DNA from: Mallotus nudiflorus | Taxonomy: Eukaryota; Streptophyta; Magnoliopsida; Malpighiales; Euphorbiaceae | Length of the DNA stretch: 64,000 bases | Assembly (NCBI GenBank): GCA_947683625.1 | Contig: CANTUR010000154.1 | Span: forward strand, 1,178,001 to 1,242,000 | Reading direction: 5' to 3' | Shown here: piece after piece, positions 1 to 12,463 of the stretch | Layout of the letters: each line of letters opens with the position of its first letter | Position numbering within the stretch: position 1 is the first letter of the stretch | Program-made: the position numbers and the translations under genes | The notes under the pieces: generated by a model | What the model saw: the letters and a program-made list of their open reading frames with translations, nothing else | The model's database searches: none | Told to the model about the DNA's origin: nothing

Positions 1-3000
1 ACAAAGACAGTTGTAAAAACAATATCAGGTCCTGTAGATCTGATTGAAGGAATTGGCAAAGCTAAATTTATGTTACCAAATGGAACAAAGTTTATAATTG
101 ATGAAGCTTTGTTTTCACCAAAATCAACAAGAAATTTGTTGAGTTTTGATGACATATATCGAAATGGGTGTGATACCCAATCTATTACTATAAATGGTAA
201 CAAATATTTAAATATAGTTTCCTATGAATCAGGAAAAATGAAAGTATTGGAAAGACTGCCAAAACTCCCTACTGGATTGCATTACATGCATATACATGTA
301 ATTGAATCAAATATGGCAGTAAAAGAAAAATCTTATGATCCTTCAATAATAAATTTATGGCATGACAGATTAGGTCATCCTGGATCAGTAATGATGCGAA
401 GGATAATTGAGAATTCACATGGGCATCCCTTGAAGGGGCAAAGAATTCCTCAATCAAATGAAATGCCATGTACAGCTTGTTCTCTTGGAAAATTAATCTT
501 GAGACCTTCACCATCTAAAATTCAAAATGAATCACCTATGTTTCTTAAAAGAATTCAAGGTGATATATGTGGGCCAATTCACCCACCATGTGGACCATTC
601 AGATATTTTATGGTATTAATTGATGCATCTAGTAGATGGTCACATGTTTGTCTATTGTCAACTCATAATGTTGCATTTGCAAGGTTGCTTGCTGAAATTA
701 TTAAATTACGAGCACAATTCCCTGATTATACAATCAAGAGGGTAAGACTTGATAATGCTGGTGAATTTACATCTCAAGCATTCAATGATTATTGTATGCC
801 TACTGGGATCATTGTTGAGCATCCTGTTGCCCATGTACATACTCAAAATGGTTTAGCTGAATCATTGATTAAACGACTTCAGCTTATTGCTAGACCATTA
901 ATAATGAGAACAAAGCTTCCCATTTCAGTTTGGGGTCATGCAATCCTACATGCTGCTTCATTAATTCGCATCAGACCTAGTGCATATCATAAATACTCCC
1001 CACTACAATTGGCATTTGGTCAAGAGCCAAATATTTCCCATCTCAAAATTTTTGGTTGTGCAGTATATGTACCCATTGCGCCACCTCAGCGCACAAAAAT
1101 GGGTCCTCAACGAAGATTGGGAATTTATGTTGGGTTTGAAACACCCTCGATTATTAGATATCTTGAACCTCTAACTGGTGATGTTTTTACAGCACGTTTT
1201 GCTGATTGCCAATTTAATGAGGTTGTTTTCCCAACATTAGGAAAAGGGGAGAAAGAAGTGAAAAGGGATATTTCATGGAATGAACCATCATTATTGCATC
1301 TGGATCCTCACACAAAACAATGTGAATTAGAAGTGCAAAAGATTGTGCACTTACAAGCAATTACAAATCAATTGCCAGATGCATTTACTGATACAAAAAG
1401 AGTGACTAAATCATATATACCAGCAACCAATGCTCCTGCTCGTATTGAAATTCCAGAAATAAAATCTGAGAATAAAGACACTCATGAGTCTAAAACACGC
1501 CAGAAGCGTGGAAGACCAATTGGTTCTAAGGATAAAAATCCTCGAAAGAGAAAGGGAGTAGATAATCATATTGATAGCGAGGAAAATATCCCTGAAGAAA
1601 TAGAAAATAAAGAAAGTCATGAAACATTGTCATATACTGTTGCATGTGAAATCATAAATGACAAAGATGATCATGAACCAAAATCAGTCATGGAATGTCA
1701 AAATAGGCATGATTGGATAAAATGGAAAGATGCTATGCAGGCTGAATTGGACTCACTAAACAAACGAAATATTTTTGGGCCAATTATTCCTATGCCTAAA
1801 AATGTGAAACCTGTAGGATACAAGTGGGTCTTTGTACGAAAGAGAAATGAGAAAAATGAAATAATAAGGTACAAAGCTAGACTTGTAGCTCAAGGTTTTT
1901 CACAAAGGCCAGGAATTGATTATGATGAAACGTATTCTCCTGTTATGGATGCAATTACATTCAGATATCTGATTAGCCTAGTAGTTTCTAAGAAATTAGA
2001 AATGCGTCTTATGGATGTTGTGACTGCTTATTTGTATGGATCACTTGATAGTGACATTTATATGAAAATCCCTGAAGGATTTAAAATGCCTGAAGCATTA
2101 AGTACAAAACCCAAAGAAATGTATTCGATCAAGCTCCAGAGATCTTTATATGGGTTAAAACAGTCTGGGCGCATATGGTATAATCGTTTAAGCGATTATT
2201 TGATTAATAAAGGATATGTGAGTAATATTATCTGCCCATGCGTTTTTATTAAGAAAACAATATCCGGATTTGTGATTATAGCTGTATATGTTGATGATTT
2301 GAATATCATTGGAACAGAAAATGAGATCTATGAAGCAACAATATACTTAAAGGAAGAATTTGAAATGAAAGATCTTGAAAAACCAAGTATTGCCTTGGTT
2401 TACAGATTGAGCAAATGCACAATGGGATATTCGTGCATCAATCAAATTACACAGAAAAGATCTTGAAACGCTTTAATATGGATAAAGCAAATCCTTTAAG
2501 TACTCCAATGGTCGTTAGATCACTCAATATTGAGACTGATCCATTTCGACCCTGTGAAGAAAATGAAGAAATTCTTGGTCCTGAATTTCCATATCTCAGT
2601 GTCATTGGAGCTCTAATGTATCTTGCTAATTGTACTAGACCTGACATTTCTTTTGCAGTCAATTTATTAGCAAGGTTCAGTTCAGCTCCAACAAAAAGGC
2701 ATTGGAAAGGGGTCAAACAAATACTTCGATACCTTCGAGGAAATGTTGATTTGGGTTTATTTTATTCTAACAATTCAAAACAAGAATTGATTGGTTATGC
2801 AGATGCAGGGCATTTATCTGATCCTCATAAAGCGAAATCTCAAACAGGCTATGTGTTCACAAATAATGGAACTGCAATTTCTTGGCGTTCCCAGAAACAA
2901 ACGCTTGTCACTACTTCCTCAAATCATTCTGAAATTATTGCACTACATGAAGCAAGTAGAGAGTGTGTGTGGCTTAGATCAATGACACATCATATTGAAG

Positions 3001-3284
3001 AATCTTGTGGTTTTCCAGTCAACAAAAGTCCAACAATTTTATATGAAGATAATGCAGCATGCATTGCACAATTAAAGGAAGGATATATCAAAAGTGATAG
3101 AACCAAACATATACCTCCAAGATTCTTTTCATACACTCAAGAGCTAATAAAAGACAATCATATAGATATCAAGTATATTCAGTCTAGCCATAATTCAGCT
3201 GATCTTTTCACAAAGGCACTTCCAACTACAATTTTTAGAAAGCATGTTCACGATATTGGAATGCGACATCTACATACTATGTGA
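1..3284 (+). pseudogene. Ty1/copia retrotransposon pol polyprotein, 5'-truncated by the window edge and frameshifted
   Basis: This is the pol part of a copia element, which encodes the enzymes that copy the element and insert it. In order it shows a GAG-pre-integrase zinc finger (WHDRLGHPG, then CTAC), an integrase core with D (GDICGP), D (RLDNAGEF) and E (NGLAES), a reverse transcriptase (YKARLVAQGF, MDVVTAYLYG, SLYGLKQSG, YVDD) and RNase H (GYADAGHLSDP, SEIIALHEASRE, YEDNAA, ADLFTKALP). The open frame runs from 70 to 2466. The RNase H part continues in another frame (2415-3284). Similarity switches frame near 2375-2385, in a short A run after the YVDD motif, so a single-base deletion is the likely break. 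The gag region and 5' LTR lie outside the window. Two GGGGGAG polypurine tracts follow (about 3308-3315 and 3418-3424), the second just before the LTR. It is recognisable and fairly young, but not autonomous as read. Confidence 0.95.
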
Positions 3285-3429
3285 AGGAAGATTATATATA
3301 TCAACTTGAGGGGGAGAATATCATGCACTGTACTCTTTTTCCTTAAGCTAAAGTTTTTCCCACTGGGTTTTATTTAGCAAGGTTTTAACGAGGCAGTTGC
3401 AAAATATTGTTATTCAAGGGGGAGTATTA

Positions 3430-3745
3430 TGAATGTGAATGAACAATATATTGCTTGTGAATGAACAATATATTGCTTGTGAGAGAATAGTTCTCAAATA
3501 GTGAAAAGAAAATCTCTATATAAAGGGATTGAAATTCATTAATGAGGATGTTAAGATTAAGAAGAAGAAAAGATAGATTACTCTCCAAATTCTTTCAATA
3601 TTATAGTTCTTTAAATACTCTCTAAACTCTTTCTAAATTCTCTCAAAATCATTCTACTATAAAATATTTTTCTTCTAGTTAAATACTACTAAATTCAAAT
3701 TTAGTTCTATAACAAAATAAGTAATTTAATTTTTATTTCACAACA
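3430..3745 (+). repeat. 3' LTR of the copia element
   Basis: It begins with TG directly after the second polypurine tract and ends with CA in an AT-rich stretch. It contains a TATATAAAG box near 3517-3524 and a tandem duplication of about 23 bp (TGTGAATGAACAATATATTGC) near its start. The ends are inferred from TG/CA and position only, because the 5' LTR is not in the window for comparison. Confidence 0.7.
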
Positions 3746-3948
3746 GCAACTAATTTGACATTTATTTTGACTAAGGAAATAGCAGAAATAACTCCTACTT
3801 ATCAGCTAACTCAACTAATTTTGAGAGATTATTACAGTATTTTCCTGTAACAGATTTTGAATTATATCTCCAACATGTACTTCTATCTTAGAATTTTTCA
3901 TCACATCTACTGCCGTTTTGTTTTGACTTCATAGCTATCCCTCATCAG

Positions 3949-4437
3949 GCCCTGCACGATGGAAATTGGAGTGAGGAAGACGCTTCTATTTTGGTGCCCA
4001 TAGACACTATTAGCATCAAACTTGGTGACATCATTCCAGTTGATGCACGTCTTCTAGAAGGAGATCCCTTAAAAATTGATTTGGTAATTTTATACTGCAA
4101 GAACATGAACTTAGTAGTTGGCAATTTCAATTTCAAGCTAAAATGGTGTTGCACTTTCGTTGTTCGTGATGTGCTGATTGTAGTTCGACTAAATCATTTA
4201 AGATTATGCTTTTTTGGAACTGACAATTTGGTTTGATTCGTACAGTTTGCTCTTACTAGTGAATCACTTCCAGTAACAAAGAATCCTGGTGATGGAGTTT
4301 ACTTAGGTTCAACATGTAAGCAGGGTGAAATTGAAGCAGTTATAATTGCAACCGGAGTTCACACCTTTTTTGGGAAGGTAGCTCATCTTGTTGAGAACAC
4401 CACACATGTCGATCATTTTCAGAATGCCATAAAATGA
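3949..4437 (+). pseudogene. Plasma-membrane H+-ATPase (P3A) gene fragment, actuator-domain region
   Basis: The reading frame matches the actuator (phosphatase) region of plant proton pumps, the P-type ATPases that energise the plasma membrane. Exon one (3949-4083) contains ISIKLGDIIP and ARLLEGDPLKID. A GT-AG intron (4084-4245) follows. Exon two (4246-4437) reads SLPVTKNPGDGVYLGS, CKQGEIEAV and IATGVHTFFGK. The family TGES loop, needed for dephosphorylation, reads TSES here, and the frame ends at TGA (4435-4437). The phosphorylation, ATP-binding and most membrane segments are absent, so about 100 of roughly 950 residues remain. The retained intron shows it came from genomic DNA and not from a processed transcript. 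It lies about 200 bp after the copia LTR and about 220 bp before an unrelated transporter fragment. Confidence 0.9.
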
Positions 4438-4655
4438 CTTGATTGGTGAAGCAAAAGTCTACAATGAATTTATGTAATCAACTAAAAATACATTGGCCAA
4501 CTTCGTGAAGAAGATACATCAAGTATCATCAATCAGCATCATCATGAGAAAGCTGATGTTGGGATGAAGAAGAGTCATGTCCTGAGCTCTCAATGCATGT
4601 ACAGTCATTGTTCCCTAACTGCAGTTGACTGGATTGAGCTCTCAATGCATGTCTA

Positions 4656-4847
4656 GCCAATTCTCCGATCGAACAAGTGGCTCTCACCGTTACAACCACT
4701 GACGATCCTACCCTCCCAACCTTCACCTTCTGCACATGGACTCTGGGAGCTCTCACTTGCATCCTCCTCTCGTTCCTCAACCAATTCTTTTGGAACCGTA
4801 AAAAGCCTCTCACAATCACTTATATCTCCGCCCAAATTGCGGTGGTT
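4656..4847 (+). pseudogene. Oligopeptide transporter (OPT family) N-terminal fragment
   Basis: The frame reads NSPIEQVALTV, TDDPTLPTFTF, WTLGALTCILLSFLNQFFW and PLTITYISAQIAVV. This is the conserved start of plant OPT transporters (short cytosolic SPIEQV-DDPTLP segment plus the first membrane helix), which carry peptides and metal chelates. Similarity stops after IAVV. A stop lies in frame upstream and no start codon is evident, so it is a fragment of about 64 residues out of some 750. It sits in the same orientation as the adjacent H+-ATPase fragment. Either two relics happen to lie together or the fragments were carried here by one capture event; the sequence alone does not decide. Confidence 0.85.
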
Positions 4848-7800
4848 CTACGTTTTCTCACAGTAGCTATGTTGCTCTATGGACAGCAAATTACTTTTTC
4901 CGTAAAGAAATGGGACCACTTTGTTCTATGTCAACAAAAAGAAAATGGTAATTTATGTTGAAATTTTGTTTCCATTTATAAGGGCTTAGAAAGTTGTTTT
5001 TAAATAAATTTTAAGTTATTTGAGTTTAAAAAAAAATTAGGGCATATTTGAGCCTCGGGAAAACATAGAGGGCTTAATGAACCTCATTCTTTTTTTTATA
5101 TTTACAAAATAAAATTAATATCCATAATTGAATGATAAAATATATTATCATCTAATAATAACTAAATTAAAATAAAAGTATTTATAAATTAAAATAATCA
5201 TAAAATTTTCTTATATATGTAATTTTTTATTTTTTATTTGATACTCTTGCTATCTGGTAGTTAAAAAATTTAATTATTTTAGAATACGAGTTGAGTTGAA
5301 TTATATAGAAGATAAAACTTAACATACATAAAAATTGAAAATTAGATTTTACTTTAAGAGAATTCATCCAAGGTTTTTTGTTTTTGTTTTTTTTGACCTA
5401 AAAGAGTACAAATGTACAAAAGTTAGGAGAATTTTGTAAGTTGAGCTAATAAGAACTAGCTATGGCCTAATAATATAAGAAAATAAGAAGCAAAGGCCAT
5501 AAAATAACACTAATGTTGAATCATTGCTTCTCCGTAGCTCAAATATATCCCTTTTAGTGCTTAGATTAGATAGGCCATTATCTACTACAGGATTCTAGCT
5601 GGGATGCTCGCCTAAAGTCTGTGTCCCTATCCACAAGCTTCAATTGGAGCACAGTAGTCTTTACAAAATTTTATGCCTAACTAGTGTTTGTCAATTAAGA
5701 CATTGGTACGCTTGTCAGATTTGCCCATTTTTCAAATTCGAAACAATCCACGTGCTTCCTAAGATGATATAATTTCAGTATTTGACCCAATTCAACACAC
5801 TTTCTTCAATTTTTTTACTTTAATCTCAAATTGGAATTAAAATTTACAATTGTGTTCTAAGTATTTGAATAGTATATTTTATACTTGTGCTTGAAAATTT
5901 TTCAAAAATTAACAGGAAATGAGCGAGGGTTTGAACCGTAGTATTTCAAATTTTCATTGGTAGATACCATTGTATTAAATGAGTGCCGATAGATATGCAA
6001 CAAGCTAAAAAAATAATTGATGATTTCTTGTAACATTCTACCATCCAATAAATTTGAACAATAGATTTAGGTGAGTCGCAGAAATCGAAGCACATGGGAC
6101 ACTAGTGATGCATTATGCCATAAATCTGCAGGTAGAAATGGCACATTGTAAAGTTTGCACATAGACATTCCAAAGAAGCAGCAGTTAAGAAGATCAAGTA
6201 TGAGTTGATGTTGGTGCCTAAAGTGATGGGCTGCTAAAAGAAGAGAAGACCATGAAGAGGACAAGCATATATATGAATGTGTTAGACTGTTAGCTAATGT
6301 AATGCCAGTAATTGGTTGGTTCTCATGTTAGGAGGACCAACAATCATTCTATTTCTGAACTGAACCAAGAATCATGCAGAAAAAAACACATGGGTTTTTG
6401 GCATGGCAGGCCATGAAAAAAGAAAACAAAGAAAAAGCTGATGAAACTGGTTAGCCAATAGATGAAAGAAAAAGGCAATGAATTACTTAAGTTCACACAT
6501 AAAAAATGGAAGAAATAAGCAGAAAAAAGGCCAATCATTGCCATTCCTTATTAAGAAATGATAATAAAATCTTCCCCTCTCCCTGATTTAGATTCTCTCA
6601 CAAAATTACTGTATAAATATAATTTAGGGCCGCTGCTCAGACAATTATCAAGTGTTAATTTTTTTAAAAAAATATTTTAAGGTGTAAAATTTGATTTATG
6701 TTATCGTTGATTTGAAGGGGAAAATTATTTTTTTTATGTAATCTATTAAAATTTAAATTACATTATTTTCTAATTCATTAAAAAATATATAATTTAGGAT
6801 GGTTTGGTTGAAATATATTCATACACATATTTAGATTAAAAAGATCAGAGTAATATATATATATATATATATAAAAGGAAACCATACATTGGAACCTTTT
6901 GATTAAAAAGATCCTACCTCAAACACCCATCTAATTGTCACTTAAAAATTATTAAGCCAATTGAATTTTTTCTTTTAATTTGGAAGCTAAAATGAATTCA
7001 TTTAGTTGAGAGTGTCATTAATTATACTCAATACGTAATTAATGGTTAAAGAATCTATTTACTTGCTTTACATTCACATCAACTAACCATCGGAGTTTGT
7101 GGAAAAAAAAAAAAAAAGACCTAACCATCGATTAATTTTAACACAAAAACTGTCGATTAATTTTAACACAAAAACTAACATGTTCAAATTATTTAGATCA
7201 AAAGTTATTAATAATAACAAAATATATAGAAAATCCTACTCCCATCCTTCCTCTCTTTTCTCTATTTTTTTTAAACAACGTTTATTACGGTTGATTATTT
7301 CTTAAATTAACAATGATACTTTATTATTTTCTTTTTTTATTTAATAAATATAATTTTTTTTTTAGTGAAACTTTTGAATATTTCTTTCTATAGTTGTTAC
7401 CATAGCTATATTGAATATTATTTGTGAATTTTAAATATCTATCTGTTGCAAAAAATTTATTGATATTTTCACAATAGAACCGGCTAATCAAAGTTACTAA
7501 ATGGAGCTTATGAAATGTCAAATTACAAATTAAAAGAGTTTTATCAATACGATTGAAAAATAATACAACAAAAAATTTCATAATAATAAAATTTTATTTG
7601 TATACCATTTTATTATACTTTTATTTATACTATCAATTTACTAAGATGTATCCTTAATTTTTAATAAATGGGAGTGGCTCTCTTTAAGTAAACTTTTCCT
7701 TAAGTTTCCTCGAGTTCACCATTAGATTAAAAGGCACATCATTAAGATACTAATTTAACAATTATTATCATTTTCAAAATACAAGGATAAAAAAATACTA

Positions 7801-8461
7801 CGAAGAATAAAAAAAATAATTTATTTTTAATTAAAATATATTATTTATTAAATAGATGAAGATATAGTGCTTTTTTAATTAAAATATATTCAATTTTTTA
7901 AATTAATGTAATATATTATTGTCATGTATTATTAACAATAAATTAAATATCTAAATTATCAACGATATAATTCATTTAAAATATTAATAAATGGAGAGTT
8001 GGATTTCTTTTGCCTCTCCTCCCATGCTTAAAAAAAAAAAAAGGTTATCTACTATTTTACTTCCCATTTGTACCTGCGCTCAGTATTGGATTAATGTTAC
8101 ATATATAACAGCTGTTTCCTGTGCCGCCTCTGTTCTTCGATCCACGTGCAATTTGTCCTTCAATATTTTATATATATAAAATCAATTTCACACTCTCAAA
8201 TTATTAATAAATTTAACAAATATATATATATATATTATTAATTTTCTAATGGTTAAATATAAATAAATTAATACTAAATTAATATAAAATTTAATGAGAC
8301 TACATATTGGAAAAAATGGTTGTGTTCCTAATAAATATGATCGTGTGGCCATTTATATAAAATAATTGTAATCTGATAATGAGGTAAAAAAAGAAAAGGA
8401 AAATTACTTTAAAAAAAAAAAAAAAGACTATATTTCAAAAAACAAAAAAGGGACTAACTAA
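4848..8461. other. AT-rich intergenic region, no gene seen
   Basis: No supported coding region. It contains an (AT)n run near 6852-6872, a two-copy tandem repeat of GATTAATTTTAACACAAAAACT near 7130-7180, A runs (7102-7116, 8029-8042, 8410-8426) and a TA run near 8219-8236. The last few hundred bases are the 3' flank of the ATL gene. Confidence 0.6.
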
Positions 8462-10069
8462 TTAAAAGGAGAGGGCAGCGTCAGAGGGAGTAGTAGTACG
8501 GAAAGAGCGTACAACAATGGGTGACTGAGAAGAAATCCAAGCCAACCATCTCGATACAACTCCTGCCTGTCGTTCTCGATGGTGATGGCTTTTATTACTC
8601 TCTCGGTCTGAAAACCTGTTCAACCCCGTGATTTCCGACACGCTTCTTTCCTTTATTACATTTCTGCCATTCTCGCTATTACTGCTTCTTCCTCCTTCTC
8701 CTCCTTCATCCTCCCCCACCACCGCCGCTGCGACGTTGTTCTGTAGCTGTCGCCTCCCTACTGACGGCCTCGATCCCGATGTTGTTGAGAATCTACGGCT
8801 GTCGCTTATTATCATCTCTGACCGTAGATATAACAGATCTGATGGATGTACGTCACTCCATCTTTGATGGTGGTGGTGGTGGTGGTGCCCACTTCCACTT
8901 CCTGAGACAATAATTCTGTGCTCAAATCTTGTTTTGTCCACACCTGCACCCGCAACACCTGCACCTCCTGTTGTTGATGTTCTTCTTGATCCACTACTAT
9001 GATGATCATCGTCATCACCATCACCATCACCATCACCATCACCATCACCATCATCGTTGGACAGGAGCAGAAGTCCGTCTTTTCTTTGATGCGACTCTCG
9101 GTAACGGTCAAAGCAACCAACGGCCACAGATTCATTGCTACTAGAGTTCTTATTCTTTTTCAAACTAATACTATCCAAGGACCTCCTGGCAAACGACGTT
9201 GCTCGAGTAGCAACCCGTTCGGAGACGCCACTCGGTCTCTGCACTACGATTTGCGTAAGGTCATGAAACCCACTTGCCTTCTCCCCGGCAGAAGAATGCC
9301 TCCCGGAAATTCTCCGTCCTCCTGCTGCTGTTGACGTCTCTGTATTTGCCTCTCGTTTTGGATCTTCGTGCTGGTGGTGGTGGTGGTGGTGTTGGAATAA
9401 GATGTTGCTAGCTGTGGCAGTGTCTCGGTCGATCAAGAGGATATCTTCGGGGTCAACGCGGTATCGACAAAGAGGACAAGTAGAATGTGCGTCTAGCCAC
9501 GTATCGACGCATTCGACGTGGAAGGCATGCTTGCATTTTGGGAGTAATCTGAGAACTTCTTGTGGTTCGAATCTGGTTAAACAAACTGCGCATTCAAGAC
9601 CGTCCTTTTGGCCTCTGAGCGAGCTGAATCTGAAAATGGGCAATGATTCGATTACTGCTCTATCGATACCTGAGTTCTTTCTTCCTTCAGATGTTTGTCC
9701 TCCTGCTCCTCCTTCACCACTGAAGCTGTTGTAAATGTGGGCACGCTTGCAATGTTGGGCGTAGAGAACTAGGAGTAAGGTGATTGAAAACATGGTGGTC
9801 ACCACACCTATGATTACAGCAACGCTGGGTTTGAAAGGTGATGAAGAGTTGATATAATTTGGAAAAGAAATTGGCGGTGGCGGTGGTGATGCTACAGGTG
9901 GAGATGGATTTGATAAAGAAGAAGAAGAAATGCTCATTTGGGCTGCAGAAGCATCTGGTGGAGGGGTTATTCTTGAATCAACATCTGCAAATAGTGGTTG
10001 AAACAGAGAAAAGGCGAAGAGGAAGAAGAAGATGAAGAAAGCGTTATTGTTTTTCATGAAAAGGTGCAT
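8462..10069 (-). CDS. ATL43: ATL-family RING-H2 E3 ubiquitin ligase, ATL43-like
   Basis: Intronless, as most ATL genes are; predicted 535 aa. I chose the ATG at 10067-10069 because it directly precedes a hydrophobic signal sequence (ATG 10055-10057 is a close alternative); the frame stays open further upstream but reads like leader. Order: signal peptide (about residues 1-28), Pro/Ser-rich stretch, one membrane helix (about 81-104), the ATL GLD-type motif (SGIDRAVIESLP, from about 133), then a complete RING-H2 (about 160-201) with C-X2-C, C-X-H-X2-H, CVDTW and CPLC. The RING binds E2 enzymes to ubiquitinate membrane-proximal targets. ATL43-type blocks follow: ISGRHSSAGE, QRKDGLLLL, RFEHRI and SDLLYLRSEMIISD. 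The protein is longer than I expect for the family because of Gly-Asp and His runs coded by hexamer/trimer repeats. ATL42 or ATL13 paralogy is possible but fits less well. Confidence 0.92.
   Translation of the reverse strand: MHLFMKNNNAFFIFFFLFAFSLFQPLFADVDSRITPPPDASAAQMSISSSSLSNPSPPVASPPPPPISFPNYINSSSPFKPSVAVIIGVVTTMFSITLLLVLYAQHCKRAHIYNSFSGEGGAGGQTSEGRKNSGIDRAVIESLPIFRFSSLRGQKDGLECAVCLTRFEPQEVLRLLPKCKHAFHVECVDTWLDAHSTCPLCRYRVDPEDILLIDRDTATASNILFQHHHHHHQHEDPKREANTETSTAAGGRRISGRHSSAGEKASGFHDLTQIVVQRPSGVSERVATRATSFARRSLDSISLKKNKNSSSNESVAVGCFDRYRESHQRKDGLLLLSNDDGDGDGDGDGDGDDDDHHSSGSRRTSTTGGAGVAGAGVDKTRFEHRIIVSGSGSGHHHHHHHQRWSDVHPSDLLYLRSEMIISDSRRFSTTSGSRPSVGRRQLQNNVAAAVVGEDEGGEGGRSSNSENGRNVIKERSVSEITGLNRFSDRESNKSHHHRERQAGVVSRWLAWISSQSPIVVRSFRTTTPSDAALSF
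9011..9055. repeat. In-frame ATCACC hexamer microsatellite inside ATL43
   Basis: About seven ATCACC units. On the minus strand they code for an alternating Gly-Asp run that ends in poly-Asp and His-His. Shorter (CACCAC)n blocks at 8869-8886 and 9371-9390 code for His runs. These expand the disordered tail after the RING and are likely length-variable. Confidence 0.85.
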
Positions 10070-12463
10070 GGTGTGAAGGAAGTGTGAAGCTAAAAAATAA
10101 AAAAATGAAATTAAAAATTGAGACTTCGTTCTTTTATTTTTTGGGTTAAAAAAAGAAAAGAAAAGATTGATTCTTTTATGGGATGTACTCAATAGAAAAG
10201 ACACAAACAACACTCAGACAAAGGTCTCTTAACAGAACAGAATTGATAAGGGGAATTAATTACTATAATTAATTAATTAACTTTTTTGTAGTTTTTATTT
10301 TTCATGAGAGGAAAATGATAAACAACTAATCGTCGTGTAGATAGGGAAGTGAAGAAGCTAAAGAGGTGGTGAGAGAGAGTTAAGGGAGAGATTTGAGCCT
10401 CAAAAGGGCGAATCAATGGTAAGTATCAGAGACAGGGACCAAACACGTGACGCATGTTTGGCACTGCCACTGTCAGCAAACCCCAAACCCCCCAAATAAA
10501 CTATTCACTTACAGAGATTGGTCTGTGGTCCGGTCCGGTCTGGTCCCTCGTTTCTCACCAGATTTTGTCAATGCCGGCCTCGTGTCTTCTGCCCTTTCCT
10601 CCTCTCCCTTTTACATTCCCCTCTTTTCTCTCTTTTTTTCTGTCTCTTCTTAATCGCTTGTATTGTAACCTATACTTTTTAATTTTATCTGCTGGCCACA
10701 ATCTACTAGCCAGAGCCTAGAGGTTACATCAAGAAAAGCTAAAGAATATATGTATATAAGCACCTGAAATCACATGATTTGTTCTCCTCGTGAACAATTA
10801 TTGATTGATTGATTAAATCCTCTACCTGCCTTAATCCAGAATTCAAGATTCTTAATAATTATATGTAACCGGGGGCGTGCCATGGCAATTTGTTTCATTT
10901 GCCTTTCACAACTTTTTTGCACTTTTTTTTCTTTGGCGTAGAGTGTGATTAGTGTAGCTTCACTATGATATGATAAGATCCTTCGGAGATATCATTTCAC
11001 AACCACTGGTGTACTCTAACTAACTGACTTTTAGAAGGATATGCTTTTGCCATCTACATCTTCCTTCAAGTGCAATTTTGTTTTTGTTCAATGAGGATTC
11101 AAGAAATGCATCAATCTAATGGCTTCAATTTTCAACAACTTCAACTGGTTAAGAGATGTTTTTATCTTCTCTTTTAGTGTATTCATGTATGGTTAGCAAC
11201 AGGAGCAATCTGGTTTTGTCGATTGAGTTGGCTCATTCAGTTCTTCTAAGAAAGCTACTTGTCAGCCAAAAGGCGCAGTTAGGCTGGCGTATGAAGTTTA
11301 GCCGCTAAAGAAAAGTTTCTTTTGATGGCCACTATTGAGAGAAGAAAATTAGGAAAGAAGGAAAGCACCAAATGGTTTTCCTTTGTGTTGCTTCACATCA
11401 AATGAGGGAAAGAAAAGATGTCATTTCTACTTCTCATGCATGGACAAAATGACATTTATTATGCATGGACAAAATAACATATTATATATATATATATATA
11501 TACACACACATACATACACACATTGCTTATTAGGGCAAAATGAGGAATTTAAACATTTTGTAGCTTGTTTTCTCTAATCCTTCCAAATTTGAAGGTTTGA
11601 TTTTAGTAGGCTGCATGGAAGAATTGAGGGACATTTGTCCACCTTACTAAATTTTCTATCCAACCAAAATGTGAAAAAAATACATATCTTAATAATATTT
11701 TCCTGACTTCGTTTGTCCATTCCAGGACCAGGAGGAACAAACGTAGTGTTATTTGTGTTGCAGAGGTAACTAAAAGTACTTCAACTTGCAACACTTTCAA
11801 GGAAACTTTCTATCATCTAAACAAAGTTTCATACTTCATTTCAGTAACCTTAATTGTACCTTTTGCTGACAGCCTAGCTGGCTCAGAAAGGCATAAGAGT
11901 GCCTTCTTAACACTTAAAGCCAGCATGAATGGTTGATAGGCAATTGCTAGGTGTTAATGGGCTAGCTTCTATTAACAGAGAGAAAAATCATGATTATCAT
12001 TTGCTCTGGAATTTAGTTAGATGGAAACTTCACACCAAAAAGAATGACAATTTGAAATGGTAGCCCAATGCGTGACACTATTACCTGCACGAAAGGTTTT
12101 ATCAAAAAAATAACAGAACCAGCCCCTCTCTATTACAGTTTTGTGTTCGAGTCCATAATGCTCAGTTCAACATCTTTTACAGAAAAGCTTCGAATAAAAT
12201 TACTACATCCTCCAATCAACTTGCGTTAGGTACAAATCAAGAAACTAGGAAAAATTTAATCATAAGCTCAACTGTGGTAATTCTACCAACTTCCCCCACG
12301 TATTGAACTTATTCATTGAGCAAAATTTGATAATTTCATTTAACCAATTCATGGTTCGGTATCACCCCCACAAAATTGAACAAACTTTGAGAGAATGAAA
12401 TCCTTCAGCTATCCCACACTGACCTGTGTCTTAGGTAGATCCTGTAAGCTTCCACATATAAAC
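10070..12463. other. ATL43 leader/promoter side and intergenic DNA
   Basis: The first few hundred bases are likely the ATL43 5' UTR and promoter: the frame stays open to 10213, and GA-rich leader-like sequence lies at 10369-10392. Beyond that I see no gene. There is an (AT)n/(AC)n compound microsatellite at about 11474-11522. The segment nearest 12463 should hold the RPA12 3' UTR. Confidence 0.5.

Noticed and set aside
6067..6544. Small minus-strand open frames between the OPT fragment and ATL43
   Set aside because: Short, low complexity, no motif and no splice context.
8812..9334. Open frames in other frames of the ATL43 repeat region
   Set aside because: They are products of ATCACC/CACCAC repeats that are open in several frames.
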